This document shows positions 16,136-25,449 of a DNA stretch of 48,021 nt, one piece after another. Made by a program: the position numbers and the translations under genes. Each line of letters starts with the position of its first letter. Positions within the stretch are counted from its first letter, which is position 1. Origin of the DNA: Verrucomicrobiota bacterium (GTDB lineage: Bacteria > Verrucomicrobiota > Verrucomicrobiia > Limisphaerales > UBA8199); contig JAAYVL010000162.1 of the NCBI GenBank assembly GCA_012517205.1, forward strand, positions 1 through 48,021, given 5' to 3'. The notes under the pieces were generated by a model. That model was not told the DNA's origin. It ran no database searches and was given only the letters and a program-made list of their open reading frames with translations.

Positions 16136-17215
16136 TCAGGTGGCAGCGCCGAAGATCTGGAACAGCCGCATCAGCCCATACGCGACAAGGCCGGTGGCGG
16201 GCAGGGTCAGGAACCAGGTCCAGATGATGCTTTCGACGATGTGCCAGCGGATGGCCTTGTAGTTGCGCGCCGCGCCGACGCCCATGATCGCCGTTGAGAC
16301 GACGTGCGTCGTCGAGACGGGCATGCCCATCACCGCGGCGCTCAGCAGCACGGAGGCGGAGGTGGTGTCGGCGGTAAAGCCGTTGACGGGCAGGAGGCGG
16401 GAGACTTTGCGGCCGAGGGTTTTGATGATGCGCCGGCCGCCGGTGGCGGTGCCCGCCGCCAGGGTAAGGGCGCAGGTGATCTTCACCCAGAGGGGCACCG
16501 TGAACTCGGGGGTGCGCAGGAACTGGAGCCAGCCGGGCAGGTGGGACAGTTCGTCCATGCGGGTGGCGGAGAAGAGGGCGAGCACGATGATGCCCATGGT
16601 TTTTTGGGCGTCATTGCAGCCGTGGCTGAAGCCGAGGAACGCGGCGCTCAGGATCTGGAGTTTGCTGAACACGCGGTTGGTCACCGAAGGCCGGCTGCGG
16701 GCGAGCAGGGCATAGAGCAGGGACATCAGGAAGAAGCCGAGGATGAATCCCAGGAGGGGCGAGCTGAACATGGGGATGATGACCTTGTAGAGCAGGCCGC
16801 CCCAGGCGTACCAGGGTTTGCCCGCGACCGGGGCCGACCAGATGACGACCCCCCAGTCGCCGCCGGCGGAGGCGATGGCCGAGCCGACCAGCCCGCCAAT
16901 CAGCGCGTGGCTCGAACTGGAGGGCAGGCCCAGCCGCCAGGTCAGCAGGTTCCAGAGGATCGCCCCGCCCAGGCCGCATACCAGCGTCACGCTGGTGACG
17001 CAATGCGCGTCCACCAATCCCTGGCCCACAGTGGTCGCCACGGCCGTGCCGGCCAGCGCGCCGCAGAGGTTGGTGACCGCCGCGAGCATGATGGCGCGCG
17101 AGGGGGTCAGGGCCCGGGTGCCGACGACGGCGGCCACCGAGTTGGCCGTGTCGTGAAAGCCATTGATGTACTCGAAGACGAGTGCCACGACAATGACTGT
17201 CAGCAGCAACGTCAT
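16136..17215 (-). CDS. pit: Inorganic phosphate transporter, PiT family
   Basis: A 359-residue integral membrane protein. PiT transporters move metal-phosphate or phosphate with protons or sodium into the cell. The signature GFHDTANSVAAVVGTRAL lies at about residues 19-36 and the second, inverted half has LGFSHGCNDAQKTMGIIVLA, the internal PiT repeat. About ten hydrophobic segments are visible. The family-typical SSSHALIGGLVGSAIA is present. It lies 6 bp downstream of a DUF47 gene on the same strand, the common partner arrangement. It faces the ruv-acyltransferase genes head-on with 60 bp between stops. Confidence 0.95.
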   Translation of the reverse strand: MTLLLTVIVVALVFEYINGFHDTANSVAAVVGTRALTPSRAIMLAAVTNLCGALAGTAVATTVGQGLVDAHCVTSVTLVCGLGGAILWNLLTWRLGLPSSSSHALIGGLVGSAIASAGGDWGVVIWSAPVAGKPWYAWGGLLYKVIIPMFSSPLLGFILGFFLMSLLYALLARSRPSVTNRVFSKLQILSAAFLGFSHGCNDAQKTMGIIVLALFSATRMDELSHLPGWLQFLRTPEFTVPLWVKITCALTLAAGTATGGRRIIKTLGRKVSRLLPVNGFTADTTSASVLLSAAVMGMPVSTTHVVSTAIMGVGAARNYKAIRWHIVESIIWTWFLTLPATGLVAYGLMRLFQIFGAAT

Positions 17216-17221
17216 GACGGT

Positions 17222-17851
17222 TCAGGAATGCTTCAGGGCGATATGGGCGATGACATTGCCGGCGTCGCGGCAGCGGTCGATCCCTTTTTCCAGCAGTTCG
17301 TAGAGGTCCTTCAAGGCGATGACTTGCAGGGCTTCGCGCTGGCCGCTGAAGAGTTCCCGGTAGAGGGTCATCATGTGGCTGTCGGCCTGGCTTTCGAGCG
17401 CCTGGAGCTGGTCATTGAGGTTTTTGACTTTATCCAGGTCCATGCCGTGGCGCAGCGAGCGGACCAGTTCGAGCACCACGTCGGTGGCCTGTTGCAGCAA
17501 TTGGATTTGCGTGGTGAAATCCACGCCGCGCACGTATTGGGGCGCCACCCAGACGCGCGTGGTGAACTTGTCCACCATCTTGGGGATTTTATACAGCGCG
17601 CTGGAGAGTTCCTCGATGTCCTCGCGTTCCAGCGTGGTGATGAAGGTGGTATAGACGGCGTTGCTGATTTGGTTCGTGATTTCCTTGTCCTTCTTGCGGG
17701 TGTAGGCGAATTCGTCGAAGGCCTGCGGCTGATCCAGCGTCTGGCTCAACTGGACAAGCGCTGCGACGCTGGCGCGGGCCGCCTCGGCACTGGCTTCCAG
17801 GAGCTTAAAGAACTTGTCTTCTTTGCCGAAGAGCTTTTGGAGCGAAAACAT
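17222..17851 (-). CDS. DUF47 (PhoU-like) Pit accessory protein
   Basis: A 209-residue, almost wholly helical protein with the DUF47 layout: FGKEDKFFKLLEASAEAARA at the N-terminus, KKDKEITNQISNAVYTTFIT (about 63-82), LEREDIEELSSALYKI, and near the C-terminus LKDLYELLEKGIDRCRDAGN. These proteins resemble PhoU and are usually encoded next to pit genes, where they are thought to adjust phosphate uptake. Here the gene ends 6 bp before pit, supporting a two-gene operon. Confidence 0.93.
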   Translation of the reverse strand: MFSLQKLFGKEDKFFKLLEASAEAARASVAALVQLSQTLDQPQAFDEFAYTRKKDKEITNQISNAVYTTFITTLEREDIEELSSALYKIPKMVDKFTTRVWVAPQYVRGVDFTTQIQLLQQATDVVLELVRSLRHGMDLDKVKNLNDQLQALESQADSHMMTLYRELFSGQREALQVIALKDLYELLEKGIDRCRDAGNVIAHIALKHS

Positions 17852-17989
17852 ACAGGCGGTATACTACCTGAGCGGCGGAGAAGCGCACGCAAAAAAAGCT
17901 GGCAGCCATGGCGGCATCCCGGGGCGCGGCGGGCGTCCAGGGTGGTTTTCCGTTGACGGCGGGCGGGGGTTCTGGCTTGTTGCGGGACA

Positions 17990-19345
17990 ATGTCTGCTCA
18001 TGCCACTGATTTACCGGCTCCCCACGCCGTTAGCCGCCGTGCGTTTCTCCGGCTGGCCGGGGCGGCGGGCCTGGGGGCGCCTTTCCTGGCGAGTGATTTG
18101 ATCGCCCGTCCGCCGTCCCGCCTGCTGGGCCATGCCAGCTTTGGGGCGGGCGGCATGGCGTGGGAGGATATCCAGCAACTGGTCCGAACGGGGCAGGTCC
18201 GGCTGGAGGCCGTGGCCGAGGTGGATTTGAAGCGTGCGGCGGCGGTTCGAAAGGCGTTTCCGCAGGCCAGGATTTACCAGGATTGGCGCAAGTTGCTGGA
18301 TCGCGAGGCCCGGCATATTGACTCGGTCAGCGTCTCCACGCCCGACCACATGCACGCGCCGATGGCGATGAGCGCGTTGCAGTTGGGCAAAAACGTTTAT
18401 TGCCAGAAGCCATTGACGCATGATCTCTGGGAGGCGCGGAAGCTGGCTGAATATGCCGGCGCCCGGCGGGTGGTGACCCAAATGGGCATCCAGATTCATG
18501 CGACCAGTTTTTATCGCATGGCCGCCACGCTGGCGCGGGCGGGCGCCATTGGCCGGATCAAGGAAGTCCACTGCTGGAACAGCGGCTCCTGGGGCGATGC
18601 CGCGGCCCGGCCGGACACGGTGGACCCGGTCCCGGAGGAGTTCGATTGGGATCTGTGGCTCGGGGTTTGCGCCCGGCGCCCGTTTATCGGCAAGGAGTAT
18701 TACCATCCCTTTTACTGGCGCCGGCGGCTGGACTTTGGCACCGGCACGCTGGGGGACATGGGATGCCATTTGCTGGACCCGGTCTTCATGGCCCTGGGGC
18801 TGGGCGCGCCCAACTCCGTGCGCTCCGAGGGCGTGCCGCCCAACGCATGGAATTGGCCCGTGGACGCGCAGGTGCATTATGTCTTTCCCGGCACCGCCTA
18901 TACCGCCGACCCCACCTTGCCGCTGACGTGGTATGACGGGGCCCGCAAACCGCCCCCGGAGGTCCGCGCCTTGCTGGAGGGCGACGACTTGCCGGGCACC
19001 GGCTCCCTGTGGGTGGGGACGCAGGGCGTGTTGGTGCTGCCGCATGTGGCCCGGCCGATGCTTTACCCGGACGCAAAGTTCAAGGACCTGAAGCTGCCGG
19101 AGATAACGGAGAAGAATCATTGGGGCGAATACGTGGACGCCTGCCGGGGGCAGGGCCGGACGACCGCCGGGTTCAATTATTCGGGGCCGCTGACCGAGGC
19201 TGTCCTGCTGGGCACGATCGCACTGCGTTTTCCGCAGGCCACCCTCCATTGGGATTCGCGCCGGCTGGCTTTTGCGGAACCGGGAGCCAACCCGTTTATT
19301 CGGCGGGCCTACCGGGCCGGCTGGTCAGTCCGGGGGCTGGGCTGA
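17990..19345 (+). CDS. Tat-exported Gfo/Idh/MocA oxidoreductase
   Basis: A 451-residue NAD(P)-dependent sugar oxidoreductase-type protein. The twin-arginine signal is AVSRRAFLRLAGAAGLGAPF (residues 13-32), implying export with bound nucleotide. The family EKP motif appears as QKP in NVYCQKPLTHDLWEARKLAE. The middle YYHPFYWRRRLDFGTGTLGDMGCHLLD region and the FDWDLWLG block match the many exported homologues of Verrucomicrobiota and Planctomycetota, some of which oxidise glycosides to 3-keto-glycosides. The N-terminal Rossmann glycine motif is less clear than usual (GHASFGAGG). It is transcribed alone and meets the HtrA gene end to end. Confidence 0.88.
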   Translation: MSAHATDLPAPHAVSRRAFLRLAGAAGLGAPFLASDLIARPPSRLLGHASFGAGGMAWEDIQQLVRTGQVRLEAVAEVDLKRAAAVRKAFPQARIYQDWRKLLDREARHIDSVSVSTPDHMHAPMAMSALQLGKNVYCQKPLTHDLWEARKLAEYAGARRVVTQMGIQIHATSFYRMAATLARAGAIGRIKEVHCWNSGSWGDAAARPDTVDPVPEEFDWDLWLGVCARRPFIGKEYYHPFYWRRRLDFGTGTLGDMGCHLLDPVFMALGLGAPNSVRSEGVPPNAWNWPVDAQVHYVFPGTAYTADPTLPLTWYDGARKPPPEVRALLEGDDLPGTGSLWVGTQGVLVLPHVARPMLYPDAKFKDLKLPEITEKNHWGEYVDACRGQGRTTAGFNYSGPLTEAVLLGTIALRFPQATLHWDSRRLAFAEPGANPFIRRAYRAGWSVRGLG

Positions 19346-19360
19346 TTCTGGCGCCGCCCG

Positions 19361-19391
19361 AAAAGGCGAGAGCCCCGGGCCGGGGCTCTCG
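19361..19391 (-). terminator. Intrinsic terminator of the HtrA gene
   Basis: A perfect 12-bp stem, CGAGAGCCCCGG/CCGGGGCTCTCG (19367-19378 with 19380-19391), lies 60 bp past the HtrA stop. Read on the minus strand it is followed by CCTTTT, the layout of a Rho-independent terminator. A hairpin so tight on the plus strand may also stop the convergent oxidoreductase transcript, though no T run follows there. Confidence 0.7.
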
Positions 19392-19451
19392 TTCACGGAG
19401 GCGCAAGTGAAAGCGGGCGTTTCGCCCGCGGGGAGCTACTGCGGCGGTTGC

Positions 19452-20993
<1,542 letters not shown>

Positions 20994-21054
20994 GTTATTA
21001 TTGGTATTGATATGGTATTGGAGTGTTGGAAGCGTGACAGAAAGCTTTCGCGGG

Positions 21055-21072
21055 CATTACACTTTTGTAATG
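21055..21072. promoter_or_regulatory. Inverted repeat CATTACA-CTTT-TGTAATG
   Basis: Perfect 7-bp arms with a 4-bp spacer in the 131-bp region between the divergent HtrA and small membrane protein genes; a GAAAGCTTTC palindrome lies just beside it at 21040-21049. The position suits an operator controlling one or both genes. No promoter boxes could be set with confidence. Confidence 0.4.
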
Positions 21073-21124
21073 AAGGTTGACTGGCCCGGGCGAACGTTTC
21101 ACTGTGGATTAAGGTCTGATCAGC

Positions 21125-21490
21125 ATGGAAAACAATGAGATCATAGGGTTGGTGCCGTGGCCCGTGGCCGCCGCGACGGCCGTGTGGTTTGGCGTGATGG
21201 CATACAAGTCGGGCAAGAACTTTGTGTTGTGGGCCATTGGCGGCGCGGTGCTTGGGTTGGTGCTCACCACGCTGGTCATGGGCCTGGGGCAGGCCACTTT
21301 CATTCCCTACCACACCGGCGAGATCGCGATCTTCCGGATTAAGCTGGCGGCGGTGGCCGTCATCATCGTGGTTTGCGCGGGCTGGCTGTTTACCGGTTCC
21401 CTGCATCGGCGGCTGTCCAGCGCCTGGAAAAAGAAAGCCGCGGCACCGGAGGCGGGCGCCCGGCCGCCAGCGGCCACTCCCAAGCCGTAG
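21125..21490 (+). CDS. Small integral membrane protein, unknown
   Basis: A 121-residue protein with three hydrophobic segments, about 8-26 (GLVPWPVAAATAVWFGVMAY), 34-57 (LWAIGGAVLGLVLTTLVMGL) and 73-91 (LAAVAVIIVVCAGWLFTGSL), then a basic stretch RRLSSAWKKK and a Pro/Ala tail. No family is recognised. AAGG about 12 bp before the ATG is a possible ribosome binding site. It is divergent from the HtrA gene, which hints at, but does not show, an envelope-stress link. Confidence 0.65.
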   Translation: MENNEIIGLVPWPVAAATAVWFGVMAYKSGKNFVLWAIGGAVLGLVLTTLVMGLGQATFIPYHTGEIAIFRIKLAAVAVIIVVCAGWLFTGSLHRRLSSAWKKKAAAPEAGARPPAATPKP

Positions 21491-21583
21491 CCCCGGTCCG
21501 GCCCGGGGATTTTGCCCATGCGGCCTCTGGGGTGCGGGGGCGGGAGTTGCCCGGCGTGGCGGGTTTTGCGCCGGGCGCGGCGG

Positions 21584-22879
21584 TTAATCCCGGAGGATTT
21601 TGACCCGGCGGTTCAGGGCTTGCAGGACGACCCAGAGGATGCGCGGATGCCGCAGGAAGAAGGGCAGCCATTTGGGATTCAGAATCCGCCGCGGCGCCTG
21701 CCATTTGAAAAAAGAGTGCAGGTTTTCGTAGGTTGATTGAACCCCGCGCTCCAGTTCCTGCGGGGTCATGCGGGCGGGCTGAAACACCGCGTTGGCCCAG
21801 CCGAATTTTTCCCGGTCAAAGGCCAGCAGGCGGCCCTGTTGCTTTAGCTGGTCATAGATCGGCGTGCCGGGGTAGGGGGTCAGGATGTAGAGCAGGGCGT
21901 CTTCCAGCCCCATTTGCTTGATGCAGGTTTCGGCGGTGGGGAAGATTCGCGAGTCCTCGTTGTCAAAGCCGAAAATGAAGAAGCCCTGCACGAGGATGCC
22001 ATGCTGGTGAAAGCGGCGCACGACTTCCCGGTAGGTTTCCACCCGGTTCTGCACTACGCCCGCCCGCGCCAACGAGTCCGGGTGCACGGTTTGAAAGCCT
22101 ACCTGCACGAAGAAACAGCCGGATTTCTGCATGGCGCGGAGCAGGCGCAGGTTTTTGGTGATCGTGGTGGGCGCCTGCACGGACCAGGCTTTTTTCAAGG
22201 GAGCAATCTTTTCGCAAAGCGCCAGGGCGTAGTCCTCGTCCACGAACAGGTTGTCGTCCACGAAGAATACGATGGATTGCTTCATGCCTTTGAGCTCTTC
22301 GTAAACTTTGTCGGGGGAACGGCGGCGATGCTGGTGCCAGGGGACGTGGGGCAGATAGCAGAACTTGCAGGTATGATGGCAGCCGCGGGTGGCCTGGATC
22401 ATTCCGACCAGGGGATTGGGCCGGAAGAGATCCCGCCGCGGGATGGGCACATCGTCCATTACCGTGGGCTGACTTTGCTGGTAAGTGGGCTTCAGAGCGC
22501 CGGTGGCGGCATCTTTAAGCAGTTGGGGCCAGACGTATTCGGCCTCGCCGATGACAATGGCGTCGGCGTGCTGGAGGCATTCCTCCGGCATCAGGCAGGC
22601 GTGCACGCCGCCGATGACGACTTTGGCGCCCTTCTGGCGAAATCCATCCGCGAGGTCAAAGGCTCTTTGCGAGGAGAAAGTGGTGGCGGTGATTCCCACC
22701 AGGTCGAAGTCCCGGTCGTTGGGGATTTCGTCCCAGTCATGGTCCACGATCGTCACGTCGTGTCCCTCCGAAAGGGCGGCCAAAATACCGAGGTGCAGCG
22801 GCTCGAAGGAAATATGCGTCAGGAAGCGGTACACGCCGTCCTTGACGAGCCAGCGCGGCTTGAGCAGGAGAATCCGCAT
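21584..22879 (-). CDS. B12-binding-domain radical SAM protein
   Basis: A 431-residue class B radical SAM protein. The N-terminal half (about 1-140) is a cobalamin-binding-like Rossmann domain (VTIVDHDWDE, LVGITATTFSSQRAFDLADG, VVIGGVHACLMPEE, IVIGEAEYVWPQLL). The [4Fe-4S] cysteines are C167, C171 and C174 in ATRGCHHTCKFCYLPHV. The strand IVFFVDDNLFVDEDYA and the FIFGFDNEDSRIF and LLYILTPYPGTPIYDQL blocks are typical of this class. Members methylate or rearrange unreactive carbons on lipids, cofactors or peptides; the substrate here is unknown. The start is 2 bp from the stop of the SPASM gene, so the pair is translationally linked. Confidence 0.9.
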   Translation of the reverse strand: MRILLLKPRWLVKDGVYRFLTHISFEPLHLGILAALSEGHDVTIVDHDWDEIPNDRDFDLVGITATTFSSQRAFDLADGFRQKGAKVVIGGVHACLMPEECLQHADAIVIGEAEYVWPQLLKDAATGALKPTYQQSQPTVMDDVPIPRRDLFRPNPLVGMIQATRGCHHTCKFCYLPHVPWHQHRRRSPDKVYEELKGMKQSIVFFVDDNLFVDEDYALALCEKIAPLKKAWSVQAPTTITKNLRLLRAMQKSGCFFVQVGFQTVHPDSLARAGVVQNRVETYREVVRRFHQHGILVQGFFIFGFDNEDSRIFPTAETCIKQMGLEDALLYILTPYPGTPIYDQLKQQGRLLAFDREKFGWANAVFQPARMTPQELERGVQSTYENLHSFFKWQAPRRILNPKWLPFFLRHPRILWVVLQALNRRVKILRD

Positions 22880-22881
22880 GA

Positions 22882-24144
22882 CTACAGGCTCCCCAGGAAG
22901 GTATTGAGCCAGGCTTTAAAGTTGAGCAGCGTGACGCCCAGCCGGCCGTGGACGCCAAAAATGTCGCGCCAGGGACGATTTTGGGCCAGGTAATTCAGGA
23001 AGAGGCGCGTGTTGGCCGTCTGTGTTTCTTCAAGCGGGCTGCGGGTCGCGGGGGAATCGGGCTGAAAGAAGCAGGTGGGGTCTTCGGCCAGGTAGTCGCC
23101 CGTGTGGTAATAGGCCAGGGCGCGGCAGCCCCGGCAGGAATCGCCATAGCGGCAGCGCGCGCACTTGCCTCGGGCCGGACGCTCGCCGCGCAGCACACGC
23201 ATGATTTCGGACTCGGCAACGATGCGGGACAAGGCCTGATCGCGCACATTGCCGCAGCAAACCGGGCTGTCCAGCAGGTGCACGCAGGGGGCCACATCCC
23301 CTTCCGCGTTGATCCCGATGAAGGTGCGCCCCGCCTGGCAGCCCAGGTTGCCCAGGCTCAGTCCGCGGCCGCCGAAGCTCAGGCGGGTCGCATCCGGCGC
23401 GGCGAAGAATGGGGTGTAGCTGACATAGCTCAGCGGATTGGCGCGCAGGGCGGGATGAATCGTGTCTCCCATATCAGCCCGGTCAAAGCATAAGTGCCGG
23501 GCGTTGGCCGCCGCGCCGCGCGGCACAAAGGGCGAGCGGATGACCGCAATTTTCCGCTCCCGCAGCCAATCCATCGTGCGCGACAACGACGCCAGGTTGC
23601 GCCGGGAGACTGTCAGCAGCACAAAAGCCGGCACGTTTTGCTCTTCGCACAGATGCAGGAGCCGCTCCAGGCGCTCCCGGTCGCCCGCGCGGCATTTTTT
23701 CTGAATGTCATCGTCCACCGAATCGAGGGAAAAACCCATCGTCAGGCGCCCGGCGGCGGCCTGTTTGAGCTTTCGCATCCGGGCCGAATCCAGGCCGCTG
23801 CCACTGGTATTGACGAAAGTATAAAGACCATTGCGGGCATTGTGCGCGATCAGTTCCAAGTGATCCGCGCGCTGCAGAATCTCGCCGCCGGAAAACGAAA
23901 CGGCGCCTTTGGGGGAAAGTTCCCGGAGTTCATCGAGCACCAGGCGCTGGGCCTCGACGGTGGACAGTTCCGGCCGGGAGGCGGGCTCCGCCGGGTCGGT
24001 CATGCAGTGGGGACAGCCCTGATCGCAGCGCCGGGTGGTCTCGAAATAACAGAGGAAAAACGCGTGCCTTCTCATCGGTTTACCGCGCAAGGCAACGCGA
24101 AGCGGGGTCGGAAACTCCGGTGCCACGGCGTTCAAGGCTCGCAA
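22882..24144 (-). CDS. Radical SAM/SPASM domain protein
   Basis: A 420-residue protein. The radical SAM cluster motif is C40, C44, C47 in ETTRRCDQGCPHCMTD, followed by AVSFSGGEILQ (the GGE motif). The C-terminal SPASM region (about 280-375) has cysteines in LGNLGCQAGRTFIGINAEGD, VAPCVHLL, CCGNV and KCARCRYGDSCRGC for auxiliary clusters. Proteins of this kind mature peptides or proteins (for example PqqE, anSMEs) or act in heme-related chemistry. The start at 24144 is the first in frame; M24 (RRHAFFLCYF) may be the real start. It is followed at once by the B12-type radical SAM gene. No precursor peptide gene could be recognised nearby. Confidence 0.9.
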   Translation of the reverse strand: MRALNAVAPEFPTPLRVALRGKPMRRHAFFLCYFETTRRCDQGCPHCMTDPAEPASRPELSTVEAQRLVLDELRELSPKGAVSFSGGEILQRADHLELIAHNARNGLYTFVNTSGSGLDSARMRKLKQAAAGRLTMGFSLDSVDDDIQKKCRAGDRERLERLLHLCEEQNVPAFVLLTVSRRNLASLSRTMDWLRERKIAVIRSPFVPRGAAANARHLCFDRADMGDTIHPALRANPLSYVSYTPFFAAPDATRLSFGGRGLSLGNLGCQAGRTFIGINAEGDVAPCVHLLDSPVCCGNVRDQALSRIVAESEIMRVLRGERPARGKCARCRYGDSCRGCRALAYYHTGDYLAEDPTCFFQPDSPATRSPLEETQTANTRLFLNYLAQNRPWRDIFGVHGRLGVTLLNFKAWLNTFLGSL

Positions 24145-24308
24145 ATCGCATGTCAGGAATCATCTTACCATCCGGCGGCCAAACGCCAAGGAAAAGCCAA
24201 ACCGCCGCCGCGGTGTCCGCACCGCGCCAGGCGGGCCATCGCCCGCCCGGGTTTGATTTCCTGATTTTCAAACCGGCAGACCTGGCTTAAGGTTCCTCGC
24301 AACGCAAT

Positions 24309-24875
24309 ATGCTGTTGGTCATAGACAACTACGATTCGTTCACTTACAACCTCGTGCAGTATCTGGGCGAGCTGGCGGTGGAACTTCAAGTCCACCGCAA
24401 CGACCAGATTTCGCTGGAGCAAGTGCGCGCTTTGACCCCGGAGCGCATCCTGATTTCACCCGGGCCCTGCTCGCCGCGCGAAGCGGGCCTGTCCAATGAC
24501 ATCATCCGCACGTTTGGGCCGCAGATTCCGACGCTGGGTGTCTGCCTGGGGCACCAGTGCATTGGCCATGTCTTTGGCGGCAACGTGGTTGTCAACTACC
24601 GCATGATGCATGGCAAGACCTCGCTCATTCAACATAACGGCCGGGACTTGTTTGCCGGCATGCCCAATCCCTTCGCCGCCACGCGCTATCATTCACTGGT
24701 TATCGAGCGGGGCTCCCTCCCCGACTGCCTGGAAATAACCGCCCAGACGGCTGAGGGGGAAATTATGGGCGTGCGGCACAAGCAGCACCCGATCTGGGGC
24801 GTGCAGTTTCATCCGGAAAGCATCCTGACCCAAAACGGGCGCCAAATGCTAAAGAACTTTCTGAGCCTGAAATAG
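24309..24875 (+). CDS. Anthranilate/aminodeoxychorismate synthase glutamine amidotransferase
   Basis: A 188-residue class I glutamine amidotransferase, the length of free-standing TrpG/PabA. It hydrolyses glutamine and passes ammonia to a TrpE or PabB partner. The family opening is [20 protein letters not shown]; the oxyanion and nucleophile segment is [15 protein letters not shown] with C79; the rest of the triad is H168 and E170 in [10 protein letters not shown]. In many bacteria one such protein serves both tryptophan and folate synthesis, and the sequence alone does not say which; no trpE, pabB or other trp gene is beside it. It is divergent from the SPASM gene. Confidence 0.93.
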   Translation: MLLVIDNYDSFTYNLVQYLGELAVELQVHRNDQISLEQVRALTPERILISPGPCSPREAGLSNDIIRTFGPQIPTLGVCLGHQCIGHVFGGNVVVNYRMMHGKTSLIQHNGRDLFAGMPNPFAATRYHSLVIERGSLPDCLEITAQTAEGEIMGVRHKQHPIWGVQFHPESILTQNGRQMLKNFLSLK

Positions 24876-24955
24876 GTTCGGAGAGGGTCGCCCGCGCCGC
24901 CCATCTAAAGGGCGGGTTGGCCGCGGGGATTCGGGGGACCAGCCCGGTAAACCAA

Positions 24956-24987
24956 AAGGCGCGGGAAGCAGTTCGTTCCCGCGCCTT
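24956..24987 (-). terminator. Intrinsic terminator of the RRM protein gene
   Basis: A perfect 12-bp stem AAGGCGCGGGAA/TTCCCGCGCCTT with an 8-nt loop, 43 bp past the RRM stop. On the minus strand it is followed by TTGGTTTACC, so it can act as a Rho-independent terminator. It also lies 80 bp after the amidotransferase stop and may work in both directions. Confidence 0.7.
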
Positions 24988-24994
24988 GCTTCAG

Positions 24995-25012
24995 GGCGTT
25001 CCTCCGAACGCC
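24995..25012. terminator. Second hairpin beside the RRM gene terminator
   Basis: Stem GGCGTTC/GAACGCC with a CTCC loop between the RRM stop (25031) and the larger hairpin. Tandem hairpins at a gene end can protect the transcript from 3' exonucleases or add to termination. Confidence 0.45.
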
Positions 25013-25030
25013 TTAAGTCATTCGCGTTTA

Positions 25031-25330
25031 TTACTCTTCACGCCGCCGGCCATAGCCGCCGCCAGTGCGAGGCGGGCGCTCCTCGCGCGGGCGTGCTTCA
25101 TTGACGGTCAGTTCCCGGCCGTCCACCTCTTTTTTATGGAGTGCCTTGATGGCTGCCTCGCCCCCCTCCTTGGTCTCCATCGTCACGAATCCGAAGCCGC
25201 GAGGCCGGCCGCTGAACTTATCCTTGATGATATCCACTTCCTGGACTGTTCCGTGCGCGCCGAAAAGGTCGCGCAGTTGTTGATCGGTGGCATTGAACGA
25301 TAGATTCCCCACAAACAGTTTCATACTCAT
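25031..25330 (-). CDS. RRM RNA-binding protein (cold-inducible Rbp type)
   Basis: A 99-residue single RNA recognition motif protein. RNP2 is LFVGNL (residues 5-10) and RNP1 is RGFGFVTM (44-51), with the intervening [17 protein letters not shown] and the closing [19 protein letters not shown] typical of bacterial glycine-rich RNA-binding proteins such as cyanobacterial Rbp. The C-terminus is a short Gly/Arg tail ([10 protein letters not shown]). Such proteins bind single-stranded RNA and are often cold-induced. The start at 25330 (MSMKLF) fits the family; the frame is open to 25390. The gene is monocistronic, ending in two hairpins. Confidence 0.93.
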   Translation of the reverse strand: MSMKLFVGNLSFNATDQQLRDLFGAHGTVQEVDIIKDKFSGRPRGFGFVTMETKEGGEAAIKALHKKEVDGRELTVNEARPREERPPRTGGGYGRRREE

Positions 25331-25449
25331 TATGATTTGGCTTCTTGACTGATTGCCCTTCCGCGACCGTTCCCGACCATCGGGTTTCAAATCATCAGTG
25401 AAACAGGTTCATCTGAGGATTTACCTGGCGGCGAAATGGGCAAGTCAAT

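Noticed and set aside
24080-24271. 63-codon minus-strand frame upstream of the SPASM gene, considered as a precursor peptide
   Set aside because: It overlaps the start of the SPASM gene in another frame and has no leader-core layout.
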